The notes below the pieces were generated by a model. That model had not been told where the DNA came from. It made no database searches and saw nothing but the letters and a program-made list of their open reading frames with translations. The translations under genes and the position numbers were made by a program. A DNA stretch of 64,000 nucleotides from Caballeronia jiangsuensis (lineage in GTDB: Bacteria > Pseudomonadota > Gammaproteobacteria > Burkholderiales > Burkholderiaceae), in the NCBI GenBank assembly GCA_000648925.1, contig JFHF01000008.1, positions 62,001-126,000 of the forward strand. The letters run 5' to 3'. Below, in pieces: positions 25,219-33,858 of this stretch; the stretch's first letter is position 1; every line of letters begins with the position of its first letter.

Positions 25219-26142
25219 ATGGCGCAGGCGCCGCGCATCGACCGGAATGAAGAAAGCAACACGCAGAACGAACGTCGCTGGCTCACCATCGGCGGACCCA
25301 TCCTCTTTCTGCTGCTCTGGTCCGCGGGATTTCCGATTGCGAAGACCGGCCTGCACTACGCGTCGCCGCTGACGTTTCTATCGATACGCTTTGCGCTGAG
25401 CGTCGGCGTGCTGCTCGCCGTATGCGCGATCAAGCGGCCGCGATGGCCGAGCAATGCGCGCGCGTGGCTGCATCTCGGCGTCGTCGGCTTTCTCGTGCAG
25501 GTCATGTACTTCGGGCTCAGCTATCTGTCGATGACGGCGGGCATCGCGACTTCCGTGCTCGCGTTGATCGTCTCCCTGCAACCGATTCTCGTTGGCGTGC
25601 TCGCGCCGAAGTTCGTCGGCGAGCGTATCGGCGTGCGACGCTGGATCGGCCTGCTGCTCGGGCTCGCGGGCGCGGCGGGCGTGATCGCCGCGCGCGGGCC
25701 GCTGCACGCGGATTCGCTCGGACCGGTGCTGCTCGCGATCGGCGCGCTCATCGGCATCACGGGCGCGATGCTGTACGAGAAGCGGCTCGGCACGGCGCAG
25801 GATCCGATCACGTCGAACCTCGTGCAATACAGCGTCGGCTTCGTGTTCTGCGCGCCGATGGCGCTCGCCTTCGAGCACACGCAAGTGCAATGGACGCCCA
25901 CGTTCATCGCGACGCTCGCCTATCTCGTGATCGGTAATTCGCTGATCGCGATCACGCTGCTGCTCGCGATGACCCGCGCGGGCAAGGTATCGCAAGTGGC
26001 GTCGCTGTTCTTCTTCATCCCGCCCGCGGCTGCCGTGATGTCGTACTTCTTCCTCGGAGAAGTGCTGCCGGCGGCCGCATGGTGGGCGATGGGCGTTGCG
26101 GTGCTCGGCGTCGCGATTGCGACATGGACGCCGCGCAAGTGA
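25219..26142 (+). CDS. EamA/DMT-family transporter
   Basis: A 307-residue protein with about ten helices arranged as two EamA repeats. The first begins LLLWSAGFPIAKTGLHYASPL and the second LLAIGALIGITGAMLYEKR. An AAGGA lies eight bases before ATG 25219, which places the start after a charged leader; a codon at 25144 is less likely. It is likely an exporter of amino acids or other metabolites in the inner membrane. It converges with the dehydratase gene with a four-base gap. Confidence 0.85.
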   Translation: MAQAPRIDRNEESNTQNERRWLTIGGPILFLLLWSAGFPIAKTGLHYASPLTFLSIRFALSVGVLLAVCAIKRPRWPSNARAWLHLGVVGFLVQVMYFGLSYLSMTAGIATSVLALIVSLQPILVGVLAPKFVGERIGVRRWIGLLLGLAGAAGVIAARGPLHADSLGPVLLAIGALIGITGAMLYEKRLGTAQDPITSNLVQYSVGFVFCAPMALAFEHTQVQWTPTFIATLAYLVIGNSLIAITLLLAMTRAGKVSQVASLFFFIPPAAAVMSYFFLGEVLPAAAWWAMGVAVLGVAIATWTPRK

Positions 26143-26146
26143 GCGC

Positions 26147-27889
26147 TCAATGCGAATGCTTCGGCACTTCCGCGCCACGGCAGCCGACGAGAAAGTCGAA
26201 GTCGCAACCTTCGTCGGCTTGCAGCACGTGCTCCACATATAGCTTGCGATAGCCGCTGCGATCCTCGGGAATCTCGCTCTTCGTCGCCAGCCACGCATCG
26301 AGACGCGTGCGGATTTCATCGTCGTCGATATCGATGCGCAGCACGCCCTTGTCGCAATCGAGTTCGATCCAGTCGCCATCGCGCACGATCGCGAGCGGCC
26401 CGCCCGCACGCGCCTCGGGTGCGACGTGCAGCACCACCGTGCCATACGCCGTGCCGCTCATGCGCGCATCCGATACGCGCACCATGTCCGTCACGCCCTG
26501 CGCCAGCAGCTTCGGCGGCAAGCCCATGTTGCCGACCTCGGCCATGCCCGGATAACCCTTCGGCCCGCAGTTCTTCATCACGAGCACGGAGTCCGCCGTG
26601 ACATCGAGATCGGGATCGGCGATGCGCTGCTTGTAGTCGTCGAAATTCTCGAAGACGACCGCGCGCCCGCGATGCTTAAGAAGCGCGGCCGTCGCCGCCG
26701 ATGGCTTCAGCACCGCGCCGTTCGGCGCGAGATTGCCGCGCAGCACGCACAATCCGCCATCCGCGACGAGCGGCTTTTCGATCGGGCGAATCACTTCGTC
26801 GTTGTAGAGCGGCGCTTCCTTCACGTTCTCCCAGAGCGTGCGGCCGTTCGCGGTGAGCGCATCGGGATGCGGAATCAGGTTCGCTTCGCCGAGACGCCTC
26901 AACACCGCGGGCAAACCGCCCGCGTAGTAAAACTCCTCCATCAGGAAGCGTCCCGATGGTTGCAGATCGACGAGCGTCGGCGTGCCGCGGCCGATGCGCG
27001 TCCAGTCGTCGAGTTCGAGCTTCACGCCGATGCGCCCCGCGATCGCCTTCAGGTGAATCGCGGCATTCGTCGAGCCGCCGATCGCCGCGTTCGCGCGGAT
27101 CGCATTCTCGAACGCCTCGCGCGTGAGCAGCTTCGAGAGCCGCAAATCTTCCAGCGCCATCTCGACGATACGCATGCCCGACAGATGCGCGAGCACATAG
27201 CGCCGCGAATCGACGGCCGGAATCGCCGCGTTGTGCGGCAGCGTGACGCCGAGCGCTTCGGCCATGCAGGCCATCGTCGATGCGGTGCCCATCGTGTTGC
27301 AGGTGCCCGTCGAGCGCGACATGCCCGCTTCCGCCGACATGAATTCGTGGATCGAAATCTTGCCCGCCTTGACCTGCTCGCTCAGTTGCCACACGACCGT
27401 TCCCGAGCCGATGTCGCGGCCGTGGTGCTTGCCGTTCAACATCGGGCCGCCGGACACGACGATCGCGGGCACGTCGCAGCTCGCCGCGCCCATCAGGAGC
27501 GCGGGCGTCGTCTTGTCGCAACCGACGAGCAGCACGACGGCATCGACGGGATTGCCGCGTATCGCTTCCTCGACGTCCATGCTCGCGAGATTGCGCGTGA
27601 ACATCGCGGTGGGCCGCAGATTCGATTCGCCGTTCGAGAACACCGGGAACTCGACGGGAAATCCGCCGGCTTCAAACACCCCGCGCTTCACATGCTCGGC
27701 GATCTTGCGAAAGTGCGAATTGCACGGCGTTAGTTCGGACCACGTATTACATATGCCGATGATCGGCTTGCCCGCGAACTCGTGATCCGGAATGCCCTGG
27801 TTTTTCATCCAGCTCCGGTACATGAAGCCGTTCTTGTCGGCGGTGCCGAACCACGCGGCCGAGCGGAGCTTGGTTTTGGGGGCGCTCAT
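26147..27889 (-). CDS. IlvD/Edd-family dehydratase (L-arabonate or related sugar-acid dehydratase)
   Basis: A 580-residue enzyme of the dihydroxy-acid dehydratase family. Iron-sulfur cysteines are in NTWSELTPCNSH, in GCDKTTPALLMGAASCD, and in RSTGTCNTMGTAS. Length and sequence fit the pentonate/hexonate branch rather than IlvD. It dehydrates an aldonic acid to a 2-keto-3-deoxy acid. ATG 27889 was chosen; upstream codons to 28102 run into the divergent promoter region. The divergent sugar ABC transporter and GntR gene point to a sugar or sugar-acid pathway; the exact substrate is not resolved. Confidence 0.85.
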   Translation of the reverse strand: MSAPKTKLRSAAWFGTADKNGFMYRSWMKNQGIPDHEFAGKPIIGICNTWSELTPCNSHFRKIAEHVKRGVFEAGGFPVEFPVFSNGESNLRPTAMFTRNLASMDVEEAIRGNPVDAVVLLVGCDKTTPALLMGAASCDVPAIVVSGGPMLNGKHHGRDIGSGTVVWQLSEQVKAGKISIHEFMSAEAGMSRSTGTCNTMGTASTMACMAEALGVTLPHNAAIPAVDSRRYVLAHLSGMRIVEMALEDLRLSKLLTREAFENAIRANAAIGGSTNAAIHLKAIAGRIGVKLELDDWTRIGRGTPTLVDLQPSGRFLMEEFYYAGGLPAVLRRLGEANLIPHPDALTANGRTLWENVKEAPLYNDEVIRPIEKPLVADGGLCVLRGNLAPNGAVLKPSAATAALLKHRGRAVVFENFDDYKQRIADPDLDVTADSVLVMKNCGPKGYPGMAEVGNMGLPPKLLAQGVTDMVRVSDARMSGTAYGTVVLHVAPEARAGGPLAIVRDGDWIELDCDKGVLRIDIDDDEIRTRLDAWLATKSEIPEDRSGYRKLYVEHVLQADEGCDFDFLVGCRGAEVPKHSH

Positions 27890-28218
27890 GGCTGTGCTCA
27901 CTTTGCGAGAAAGTTGTATAAATAGCATGACTATATCGATGACACGTACCGGGAAAACGCTAATCGCAACGTCAAAACAGTCTGCATATAGTTTGTCTAT
28001 TGAAGTCGGCGCGCGGGCTTCGCAGATCCCAATTACTAGTTCAAACACGCCGCGCTTTCGAATCGCCCTCTCGCACATTGCTCGCATCGTCTTCCGCAAC
28101 ACTGCGGTCTTTCATTCATGAAAGCCGCGTGCGGTCGACATGCCGTGGAACCCAGTATCTGAACGTGATCGACGATGAGTCGACCCATCGACCAACGAAG
28201 AAGAGAACGGAGGAAGAC
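27890..28218. promoter_or_regulatory. Divergent regulatory region: dehydratase / sugar ABC transporter
   Basis: A 329-base region with no convincing gene and lower GC than its neighbours. It holds TTGTATAAATAGCATGACTA at 27914-27933 and a related AT-rich stretch near 27990. A 7-2-7 inverted repeat CTTTCAT-TC-ATGAAAG is at 28109-28124, flanked by GCGG and CCGC that extend the stem with a bulge. These are candidate sites for the GntR regulator encoded at 31161. Confidence 0.4.
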
Positions 28219-29325
28219 ATGGCGCAAGATCGGGATGACGACGCAAAAGACAGCAGCCTCATCAGCGCGGGCCGGCGCGGCATCATGCAGGGCGCGGGGC
28301 TCAGTGCGGCGCTGTCGCTGCTGGGCGGCGTGACGGGTGGCGGCGGGCTGATCTCGACCGCGCAGGCGGCCGAAGCGGCGTTCCCGCAGCACAAGAAATG
28401 GAAGATCGTGTTCGTCAATCATGTGACGACGAATCCGTTCTTCGTGCCTACGCAATACGGCATTCAGGACGCATGCGCCATGTTCGGCATGGACTATCAG
28501 TGGACCGGCTCGGCCACGTCCGATGCGGGCGAAATGGTGCGCGCGGTGAATTCCGCGATTGCCGCGAAAGCCGACGCCATCGCCGTGCCGATCGTCGATC
28601 CGAACGCATTCGACAAGCCCATTCAGGCCGCGCTCGACGCCGGTATTCCCGTGTTCGCTTACAACGCCGACGCGCCGCGCGGCAAGAGCAATCCGCGGCT
28701 CGCGTATATCGGGCAGGACTTGTATCTGTCGGGCTATCAGATGGGCGAGCGCATCGCGAGCATGATCGATAGCGGCATGGTCGCGCTCTTCATCGCGACG
28801 CCGGGGCAATTGAACATCCAGCCGCGTCTCGACGGCGCAAGCGATGCGATCAAGAAGTCCGGCAAGAAGATCGACATTCAGACCGTCGCGACCGGCGCGA
28901 CCGTCAACGAAGAGCTCTCGAAGATCAAGTCGTTCTATCTCGGCCACCAGGATCTGAAAGGCATGTTCGCCGTCGATGCGGGCAGCACGCAGGGCGTCGC
29001 GCAGGTGATGAAGGAATCGAATCTGCCGTCGAAAGGCGTGCATGGCGGCGGCTTCGATCTGTTGCCGCAGACCATTCAGCTCATTCACGAAGGCTTCCTC
29101 GATTTCACCATCGACCAGCAGCCGTACGTGCAGGGCTTCTATACGGTGATGGAAGCGTTCGTGTTCCTCGCGTCGGGCGGGCTCGTCGGGCCGGCGAACA
29201 TCAACACGGGTCTCAAGTTCGTGACGAAAGATACGGTCGAGCCTTATCTCAACACCTCGACGCGTTATGAAGGCAAGACCACCAAGCCGCAAATCGTGCC
29301 GATGAAAGGCGCGATCAAGTCCTGA
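28219..29325 (+). CDS. Sugar ABC transporter substrate-binding protein (CUT2 type)
   Basis: A 368-residue periplasmic binding protein of the type I (RbsB/FrcB-like) fold. The N terminus has a twin-arginine-like leader (AGRRGIMQGAG then a hydrophobic run to AQAAEA). The mature part begins KWKIVFVNHVTTNPFF, followed by AVPIVDPNAFDKPIQAALDAGIPVF (in two strands) and later FAVDAGSTQGVAQVM. GGAGG precedes ATG 28219. The stop overlaps the permease start (TGATG), giving tight coupling. Ligand probably a pentose, hexose or sugar acid matching the divergent dehydratase. Confidence 0.88.
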   Translation: MAQDRDDDAKDSSLISAGRRGIMQGAGLSAALSLLGGVTGGGGLISTAQAAEAAFPQHKKWKIVFVNHVTTNPFFVPTQYGIQDACAMFGMDYQWTGSATSDAGEMVRAVNSAIAAKADAIAVPIVDPNAFDKPIQAALDAGIPVFAYNADAPRGKSNPRLAYIGQDLYLSGYQMGERIASMIDSGMVALFIATPGQLNIQPRLDGASDAIKKSGKKIDIQTVATGATVNEELSKIKSFYLGHQDLKGMFAVDAGSTQGVAQVMKESNLPSKGVHGGGFDLLPQTIQLIHEGFLDFTIDQQPYVQGFYTVMEAFVFLASGGLVGPANINTGLKFVTKDTVEPYLNTSTRYEGKTTKPQIVPMKGAIKS

Positions 29326-30335
29326 TGAACACGGTGAACGAACCTCGTAAAGCAACCACGCCCGCGCAGACTGCCAGTCCGCGCGGTGCGTGGGCGTCGC
29401 ATTGGGCGCCCGAGTTGCGCATCCTGCTCGTCGCCGTGCTACTCGCGGCGTATTTCCAGTTCGTCAATCACGACTTCCTGCTCAGCAACGCGAGCCTCGT
29501 CAATCTCTCGCAGTATGTTGCGCCGGTCGCGATCATCGCGTTCGGCGAGATCATGCTGATGATCGGCGGCGATATCGATCTCTCGGCGGGCATGGTGTTC
29601 GCGTTCGCGCCGTTCATGATGGTGTTCGCGAACGATGCGGGCGCGCCGATGTGGCTCGCGGTGATCGCTGGACTCATCGCGGCCGCGATCATCGGCTTCG
29701 TGAACGGGGCGGTGACGGTCTTTTTGCGCCTGCCTTCGTTCGTGACGACGCTCGGCACGCTCTTTCTGATCAACGGCATCACGCTGACCGTTTCGCGCGG
29801 CACGCCCGCCGCGACGCCGGGCTCGCCCGAGTTCGCCGCCGTGATGGGCGCGTGGGGCTATAGCGAGATCATCTGGACCGTGGCGATCGCGTTCGTCATG
29901 CATGTGCTGTTGCGGCACACGCGCTGGGGTCTGCACACGCAGGCGGCGGGCGCGAACGCGCTCGGCGCGAGCGAGGCGGGCATCCACGTGAACCGGCTTC
30001 GGCTCGGCAACTTCGTGATCGCCGCGGTGCTCGCGGGCTTCACCGGCATCCTCGAAAGCTTCCGCATCACGTCGATCGATCCGCAAGCGGGCGGCAATCA
30101 GATCATGTTCCTCGCGGTCGCCGCCGCCGTGATCGGCGGCACGCCGTTGACGGGCGGCTCGGGCACGATCGTGGGCGGCCTGCTCGGCGCGGCGGTGCTC
30201 GGCATTCTGAGCGACGGCTTCACGCTGATCGGCATCAACGCGTTCACGTTCAACATCATTCTTGGGGCCGCGATTCTCGCCGCGATGATCTTCAATATTC
30301 ACGTCGGACGCATCCGCCGCAAGGGAGCACGGTGA
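29325..30335 (+). CDS. Sugar ABC transporter permease (CUT2 type)
   Basis: A 336-residue permease of the RbsC/FrcC/BPD_transp_2 family with about eight to ten helices. Characteristic segments are GGDIDLSAGMVFAF and FVTTLGTLFLINGITL, and near the end AAAVIGGTPLTGGSGTIVGG. It sits between the binding-protein and ATPase genes with overlapping stop and start codons on both sides. It forms the inner-membrane channel of this importer. Confidence 0.9.
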   Translation: MNTVNEPRKATTPAQTASPRGAWASHWAPELRILLVAVLLAAYFQFVNHDFLLSNASLVNLSQYVAPVAIIAFGEIMLMIGGDIDLSAGMVFAFAPFMMVFANDAGAPMWLAVIAGLIAAAIIGFVNGAVTVFLRLPSFVTTLGTLFLINGITLTVSRGTPAATPGSPEFAAVMGAWGYSEIIWTVAIAFVMHVLLRHTRWGLHTQAAGANALGASEAGIHVNRLRLGNFVIAAVLAGFTGILESFRITSIDPQAGGNQIMFLAVAAAVIGGTPLTGGSGTIVGGLLGAAVLGILSDGFTLIGINAFTFNIILGAAILAAMIFNIHVGRIRRKGAR

Positions 30336-31141
30336 TGGCAGAACCGCTAACGGCTCCCGCCGCATCCGCCGATCTCGCACTGCGCGGCGACAACCTCGTG
30401 AAGCGCTTCGGCGCGGTCACCGCGCTCGACGGCGTGTCGCTTTCGCTCGGCAAAGGCGAGATTCTCGGCATTCTCGGCGACAACGGCGCGGGCAAATCGA
30501 CGCTCGTGAAGATTCTCACGGGCTTTCATCAGCAGACGAGCGGCACGCTCTCCGTGCACGGCGAGGAGACGCTGCTCAAGTCCGTCGATCATGCGCGCGC
30601 GCTCGGCATCGAATGCGTGTATCAGGATCTCGCGCTCGCGAATTCGCTGTCGATCTATCACAACATGTTCCTCAATCGCGAGATCGTGCGGGGCGGGCCT
30701 GCCCGTCTGTTGCGCCTCGTCGATCACAAGCAGATGCGCGAGCGCGCGGCGCAATGCCTGGAGGATATCGGCGTGCATGTGCCTTCCGTCGATCTGCCCG
30801 TCGAGCGCTTGTCGGGCGGTCAGCGTCAGGCTATCGCGGTTGCGCGCGCGGTGCATTCGAACGCGAGAATCCTGCTGCTCGACGAACCCCTCGCCGCGAT
30901 GGGCGCGCGTGAGGCCGCGCTCATCATCGATCTCGTGATGCGCCTGAAGGAAAAAGGCGGGCTTTCGATCATCATGATCATGCACAACTATGCGCAGACG
31001 CTCGATATCGCGGATCGCATCATGTTGATGCAGCGCGGACGCGTGACCTACGAGCAGCGCAGCGCGAACACGTCGGTCGCGGAGCTGATGGATATCGTGA
31101 GGCGGGAATATCGGGCGATGCGCGCGACGACCGCGGGTTAG
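30335..31141 (+). CDS. Sugar ABC transporter ATP-binding protein (single ABC domain, FrcA-like)
   Basis: A 268-residue ATPase: Walker A GDNGAGKST near residue 48, signature LSGGQRQAIAVARAV, Walker B ILLLDEPLAAMG, and switch His in IMHNYAQTLD. It has one ABC domain, unlike the two-domain RbsA/AraG ATPases, so it probably acts as a homodimer as in the FrcBCA system. ATG 30335 overlaps the permease stop; a GTG at 30332 is possible. The Walker B glutamate is followed by PLAAMG instead of PTAALD, a small oddity. Confidence 0.9.
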   Translation: MAEPLTAPAASADLALRGDNLVKRFGAVTALDGVSLSLGKGEILGILGDNGAGKSTLVKILTGFHQQTSGTLSVHGEETLLKSVDHARALGIECVYQDLALANSLSIYHNMFLNREIVRGGPARLLRLVDHKQMRERAAQCLEDIGVHVPSVDLPVERLSGGQRQAIAVARAVHSNARILLLDEPLAAMGAREAALIIDLVMRLKEKGGLSIIMIMHNYAQTLDIADRIMLMQRGRVTYEQRSANTSVAELMDIVRREYRAMRATTAG

Positions 31142-31160
31142 ACGCCGCGCGCGCCGCATC

Positions 31161-31904
31161 ATGGATTACCGCAACCCCAAGCAACGCAAGAGCATGCACG
31201 GACGCATCGTGCAGGAGCTCGGCATGCGGATCGTGAGCGGCGGCATCAGGCCGGGCGAGCGTCTGCCCGCCGAGCCCACGCTGTGCGAAAGCTATGGCGT
31301 GAGCCGCCCGGTTCTGCGCGAGGCGACGCGCGTGCTCGTCGCGAAGGGGCTCGTCGTGTCGAAGCCGCGCGTGGGCAGCGTCGTGCGCCCGCGCGACGAG
31401 TGGCACATGCTCGACCCCGATGTGCTCGTGTGGACCATCAGTCATCTTCCCGAAGGCGAGTTCTTCCGCTCGCTGATGACGGTGCGCCAGATCATCGAAC
31501 CCGCCGCCGCCGCGCTCGCGGCCATCTCCGCCACCGATGAAGACATCGCGCACATCGCCGCTGCGTATGAGCGCATGGAAGGCGCGCAAACCGCCGCCGA
31601 TCTGCTCGATCCGGATCTGGCGTTCCATCGCGCGATCATGACGGCGACGCACAACGACATGCTCGCGTATATCGGCAACATGCTGTCGCTCGCGCTCAGC
31701 GAATCGATCAAGCTCACGAGCCGTCATCCGAACACGCACGCGCTGTCGCTGCCGCGTCACAAGGCGATCTTCACCGCGATCGCAAACCGCGATGCGCTCG
31801 CGGCGCGTCAGGCGAGCGTCGTGCAGCTCGACAATGCGCGCGCCGACGCCACGTCGATCCTCGGCGGCGCCGCGCTCGAACCGGATCGGCCGCTGTCGGG
31901 CTAA
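31161..31904 (+). CDS. GntR/FadR-family transcriptional regulator
   Basis: A 247-residue FadR-subfamily regulator. The winged helix spans residues about 8-75 (LPAEPTLCESYGVSRPVLRE). An FCD all-helical effector domain follows from about 95, with metal-binding-type residues in DLAFHRAIM and LPRHKAIF. It lies 19 bases after the ABC ATPase gene and is probably its local regulator, acting at the 27.9-28.2 kb divergent region. The ligand is likely a sugar acid. Confidence 0.88.
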   Translation: MDYRNPKQRKSMHGRIVQELGMRIVSGGIRPGERLPAEPTLCESYGVSRPVLREATRVLVAKGLVVSKPRVGSVVRPRDEWHMLDPDVLVWTISHLPEGEFFRSLMTVRQIIEPAAAALAAISATDEDIAHIAAAYERMEGAQTAADLLDPDLAFHRAIMTATHNDMLAYIGNMLSLALSESIKLTSRHPNTHALSLPRHKAIFTAIANRDALAARQASVVQLDNARADATSILGGAALEPDRPLSG

Positions 31905-32204
31905 AAATTTCCGATTCCGCGCGACCGTAACGTTCGCTTCTCGCGAAACGCGTTCAAGTCTCGTCCATCCCCGCCGTAAACCCTATTGAGACCGGCTTCG
32001 ACGCGGTCTCCTCTTCGCCCCCTTCCGGCAGCACCCTCCTCCGGGCGGTTCATCGGGGCTATTAGACGAGCATTCCACCATCCCTCGCGTCCGACGCGGG
32101 ATGAAGGTCCGTCATCGGTCCGTCCGCGTTCGCCCGGACGACTCGCGGAACGTGCGCCTACTTCGTGGACATGGATGTTGACCATTTAGTAGTGCGTATC
32201 TGAC
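31905..32204. other. Intergenic region with no recognised gene
   Basis: About 300 bases between the GntR regulator and the lipoprotein gene. I see C-rich tracts and a GC-rich segment around 32090-32150 with short inverted repeats (for example CGTCCG and CGGACG), but no clear promoter, terminator or small frame with a ribosome-binding site. Confidence 0.3.
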
Positions 32205-33530
32205 ATGACGAACTTCGTTCAATCCGGTATTCCGGCTTCGCCCTTCATTCGATGCAGAGCCGTCGCGCTCGCCGCTGCGGCAAGCGTGCTGCTTGCCGCA
32301 TGCGGCGGCGGCGGCGGTGGCGGCGGCCCTGCTTCATCCTCGGACGCCTCGCGCAGCGGCGCTTCCGCCGTGTCTGTTCCGGAGACGGATCTTCCGGCCT
32401 CGGGAACGGGAACCGGGACATCGAAGCTCACGACGAGTCCTCCTGCCACCAACGGCACCAACGACGCCACCGAAAGCACCGCTCCGGCGAGCGACGCGTC
32501 ATCGCCCGCCGTCGGCGCGTCCGATCCGGCGAGCGGCGCGTCGTCGCCCGCCGTCAGCGCGCCCGATCCGGCCTCCGGCGCCGGCAATACCACGACGCCG
32601 CTTCCGACCGTCCGGCCCTTCTACGGCGTGAACGGCCACAACAACGAGGGCGGCGCCTACGATCTCTCCAGCTTCGCGTTGCAGCTTTCGCAGTTGCAGG
32701 ACCTGGGCGCGAAGCTGTATCGCAACGAGGTGTATAGCCAGGGCACCGCGAACAAGCTCGCGGGCGTCGCTCAACTGATGGCGGCCGGCGGCGTCACCGT
32801 GTATCCGGTGATGCTCATGGGCATCGATACGTTCAACAACGAAACCGAAGGCTACAACGCGGGCTTCGCACTCGGGCAGCAGACGGCGACCTCGCGCCAT
32901 TACCCGTACTACGAAGTCACGAACGAAATGGAAGCGGAACTGCTCATCGGCAATGTGGATGGCGTTTATCCGCAGCAATTCGATGTCGTGAAGTTCAGAA
33001 TCCTGCGCGGCGTGATTCGCGGGATGATCGCGGGCATCAAATCGGTGGATGCGTCGGGCAAGATCATCATGGGCGGCGGCACGTGGCTGCACTACGGCTT
33101 TCAGAAGATGCTCGCGGCCGGCATGGAGCCCGACGGCAGCATCGGGCATGCGGTCGTCGACTGGGATATCACCGCGTGGCACTGGTACTCCGAACAAGGC
33201 GATATCACCAACGCTTGCGGCGGCACGGGCTGTCATAACGTGCTCGCCGAGCTCAAGTCGCTCGGCAAGCCGATCTGGATCAACGAGTTCGGCGTGCGCC
33301 CGAACTACGGCACCGATCAGCAGATCGCGGCGTATCTCGTCGGCAACCGCATGATGGCGCAGTTCGTCGCGCTCGCATCGACATACGATATCGAATCGAT
33401 CCAGAGCTACGAGCTATACGACGATCCGATAGGCGGAGAAGGCGCGTTCGGCTTGCTGAGAAACGATGGCTTCACGCAAAAGCCCGCTTACGCCGCATAC
33501 AAGAGCTTCGTCGCGGCGCATCCTATGTGA
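32205..33530 (+). CDS. Lipoprotein with glycoside hydrolase clan A-like domain
   Basis: A 441-residue protein. The signal peptide ends in the lipobox LAAC (Cys near 33), followed by a glycine run, then about 90 residues rich in Ser, Ala, Pro and Asp with repeated SDPASGASSPAVSAPDP-like units. This is a flexible linker to the outer membrane. From about residue 140 a TIM-barrel-like domain has YYEVTNEMEAE, resembling the acid/base Asn-Glu of clan GH-A. WINEFGV near residue 360 resembles the nucleophile strand. It may be an exported glycoside hydrolase, but no specific family is recognised. Its end overlaps the convergent Rieske gene by eight bases. Confidence 0.65.
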   Translation: MTNFVQSGIPASPFIRCRAVALAAAASVLLAACGGGGGGGGPASSSDASRSGASAVSVPETDLPASGTGTGTSKLTTSPPATNGTNDATESTAPASDASSPAVGASDPASGASSPAVSAPDPASGAGNTTTPLPTVRPFYGVNGHNNEGGAYDLSSFALQLSQLQDLGAKLYRNEVYSQGTANKLAGVAQLMAAGGVTVYPVMLMGIDTFNNETEGYNAGFALGQQTATSRHYPYYEVTNEMEAELLIGNVDGVYPQQFDVVKFRILRGVIRGMIAGIKSVDASGKIIMGGGTWLHYGFQKMLAAGMEPDGSIGHAVVDWDITAWHWYSEQGDITNACGGTGCHNVLAELKSLGKPIWINEFGVRPNYGTDQQIAAYLVGNRMMAQFVALASTYDIESIQSYELYDDPIGGEGAFGLLRNDGFTQKPAYAAYKSFVAAHPM

Positions 33531-33858
33531 CGTCCGCGCCTTCGATCACGACGCGGCCATTCTCGATGCGAATCGGAATCCGCCTGAGGCTCGCGCCGAG
33601 ACAGGGACCATCGACACACACACCGTCTTCGAAGCGAAACATCGCGCTGTGATGCGCGCACATCAGCAGCCCGCCTTCGTAAGTCCAGAACGCATCCGGT
33701 TCGTAGTTGAGCGGTATCGAAAAATGCGGGCACACGTTGCGATACGCCCACGCTTCGCCGCCGCGACGCAGCACGAGAACCGATGGCGCGGCTTCGAGGC
33801 CGCCGCCGTCGGGCACGTCGTGGAGCGCGCAGACATCGTTCGATGTGGAATGGCTCAC
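33523..33858 (-). CDS. Rieske [2Fe-2S] ferredoxin-like protein
   Basis: A 111-residue protein with a CPH motif near residue 43 and MCAHH near 67, the two half-sites that ligate a Rieske cluster. No signal peptide, so it is a soluble electron carrier. It is the last gene of the aromatic operon and overlaps the dioxygenase stop by ATGA (33855-33858). No matching oxygenase terminal component is in the window; it could supply electrons to an unseen hydroxylase or act on its own. Confidence 0.85.
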   Translation of the reverse strand: MSHSTSNDVCALHDVPDGGGLEAAPSVLVLRRGGEAWAYRNVCPHFSIPLNYEPDAFWTYEGGLLMCAHHSAMFRFEDGVCVDGPCLGASLRRIPIRIENGRVVIEGADVT

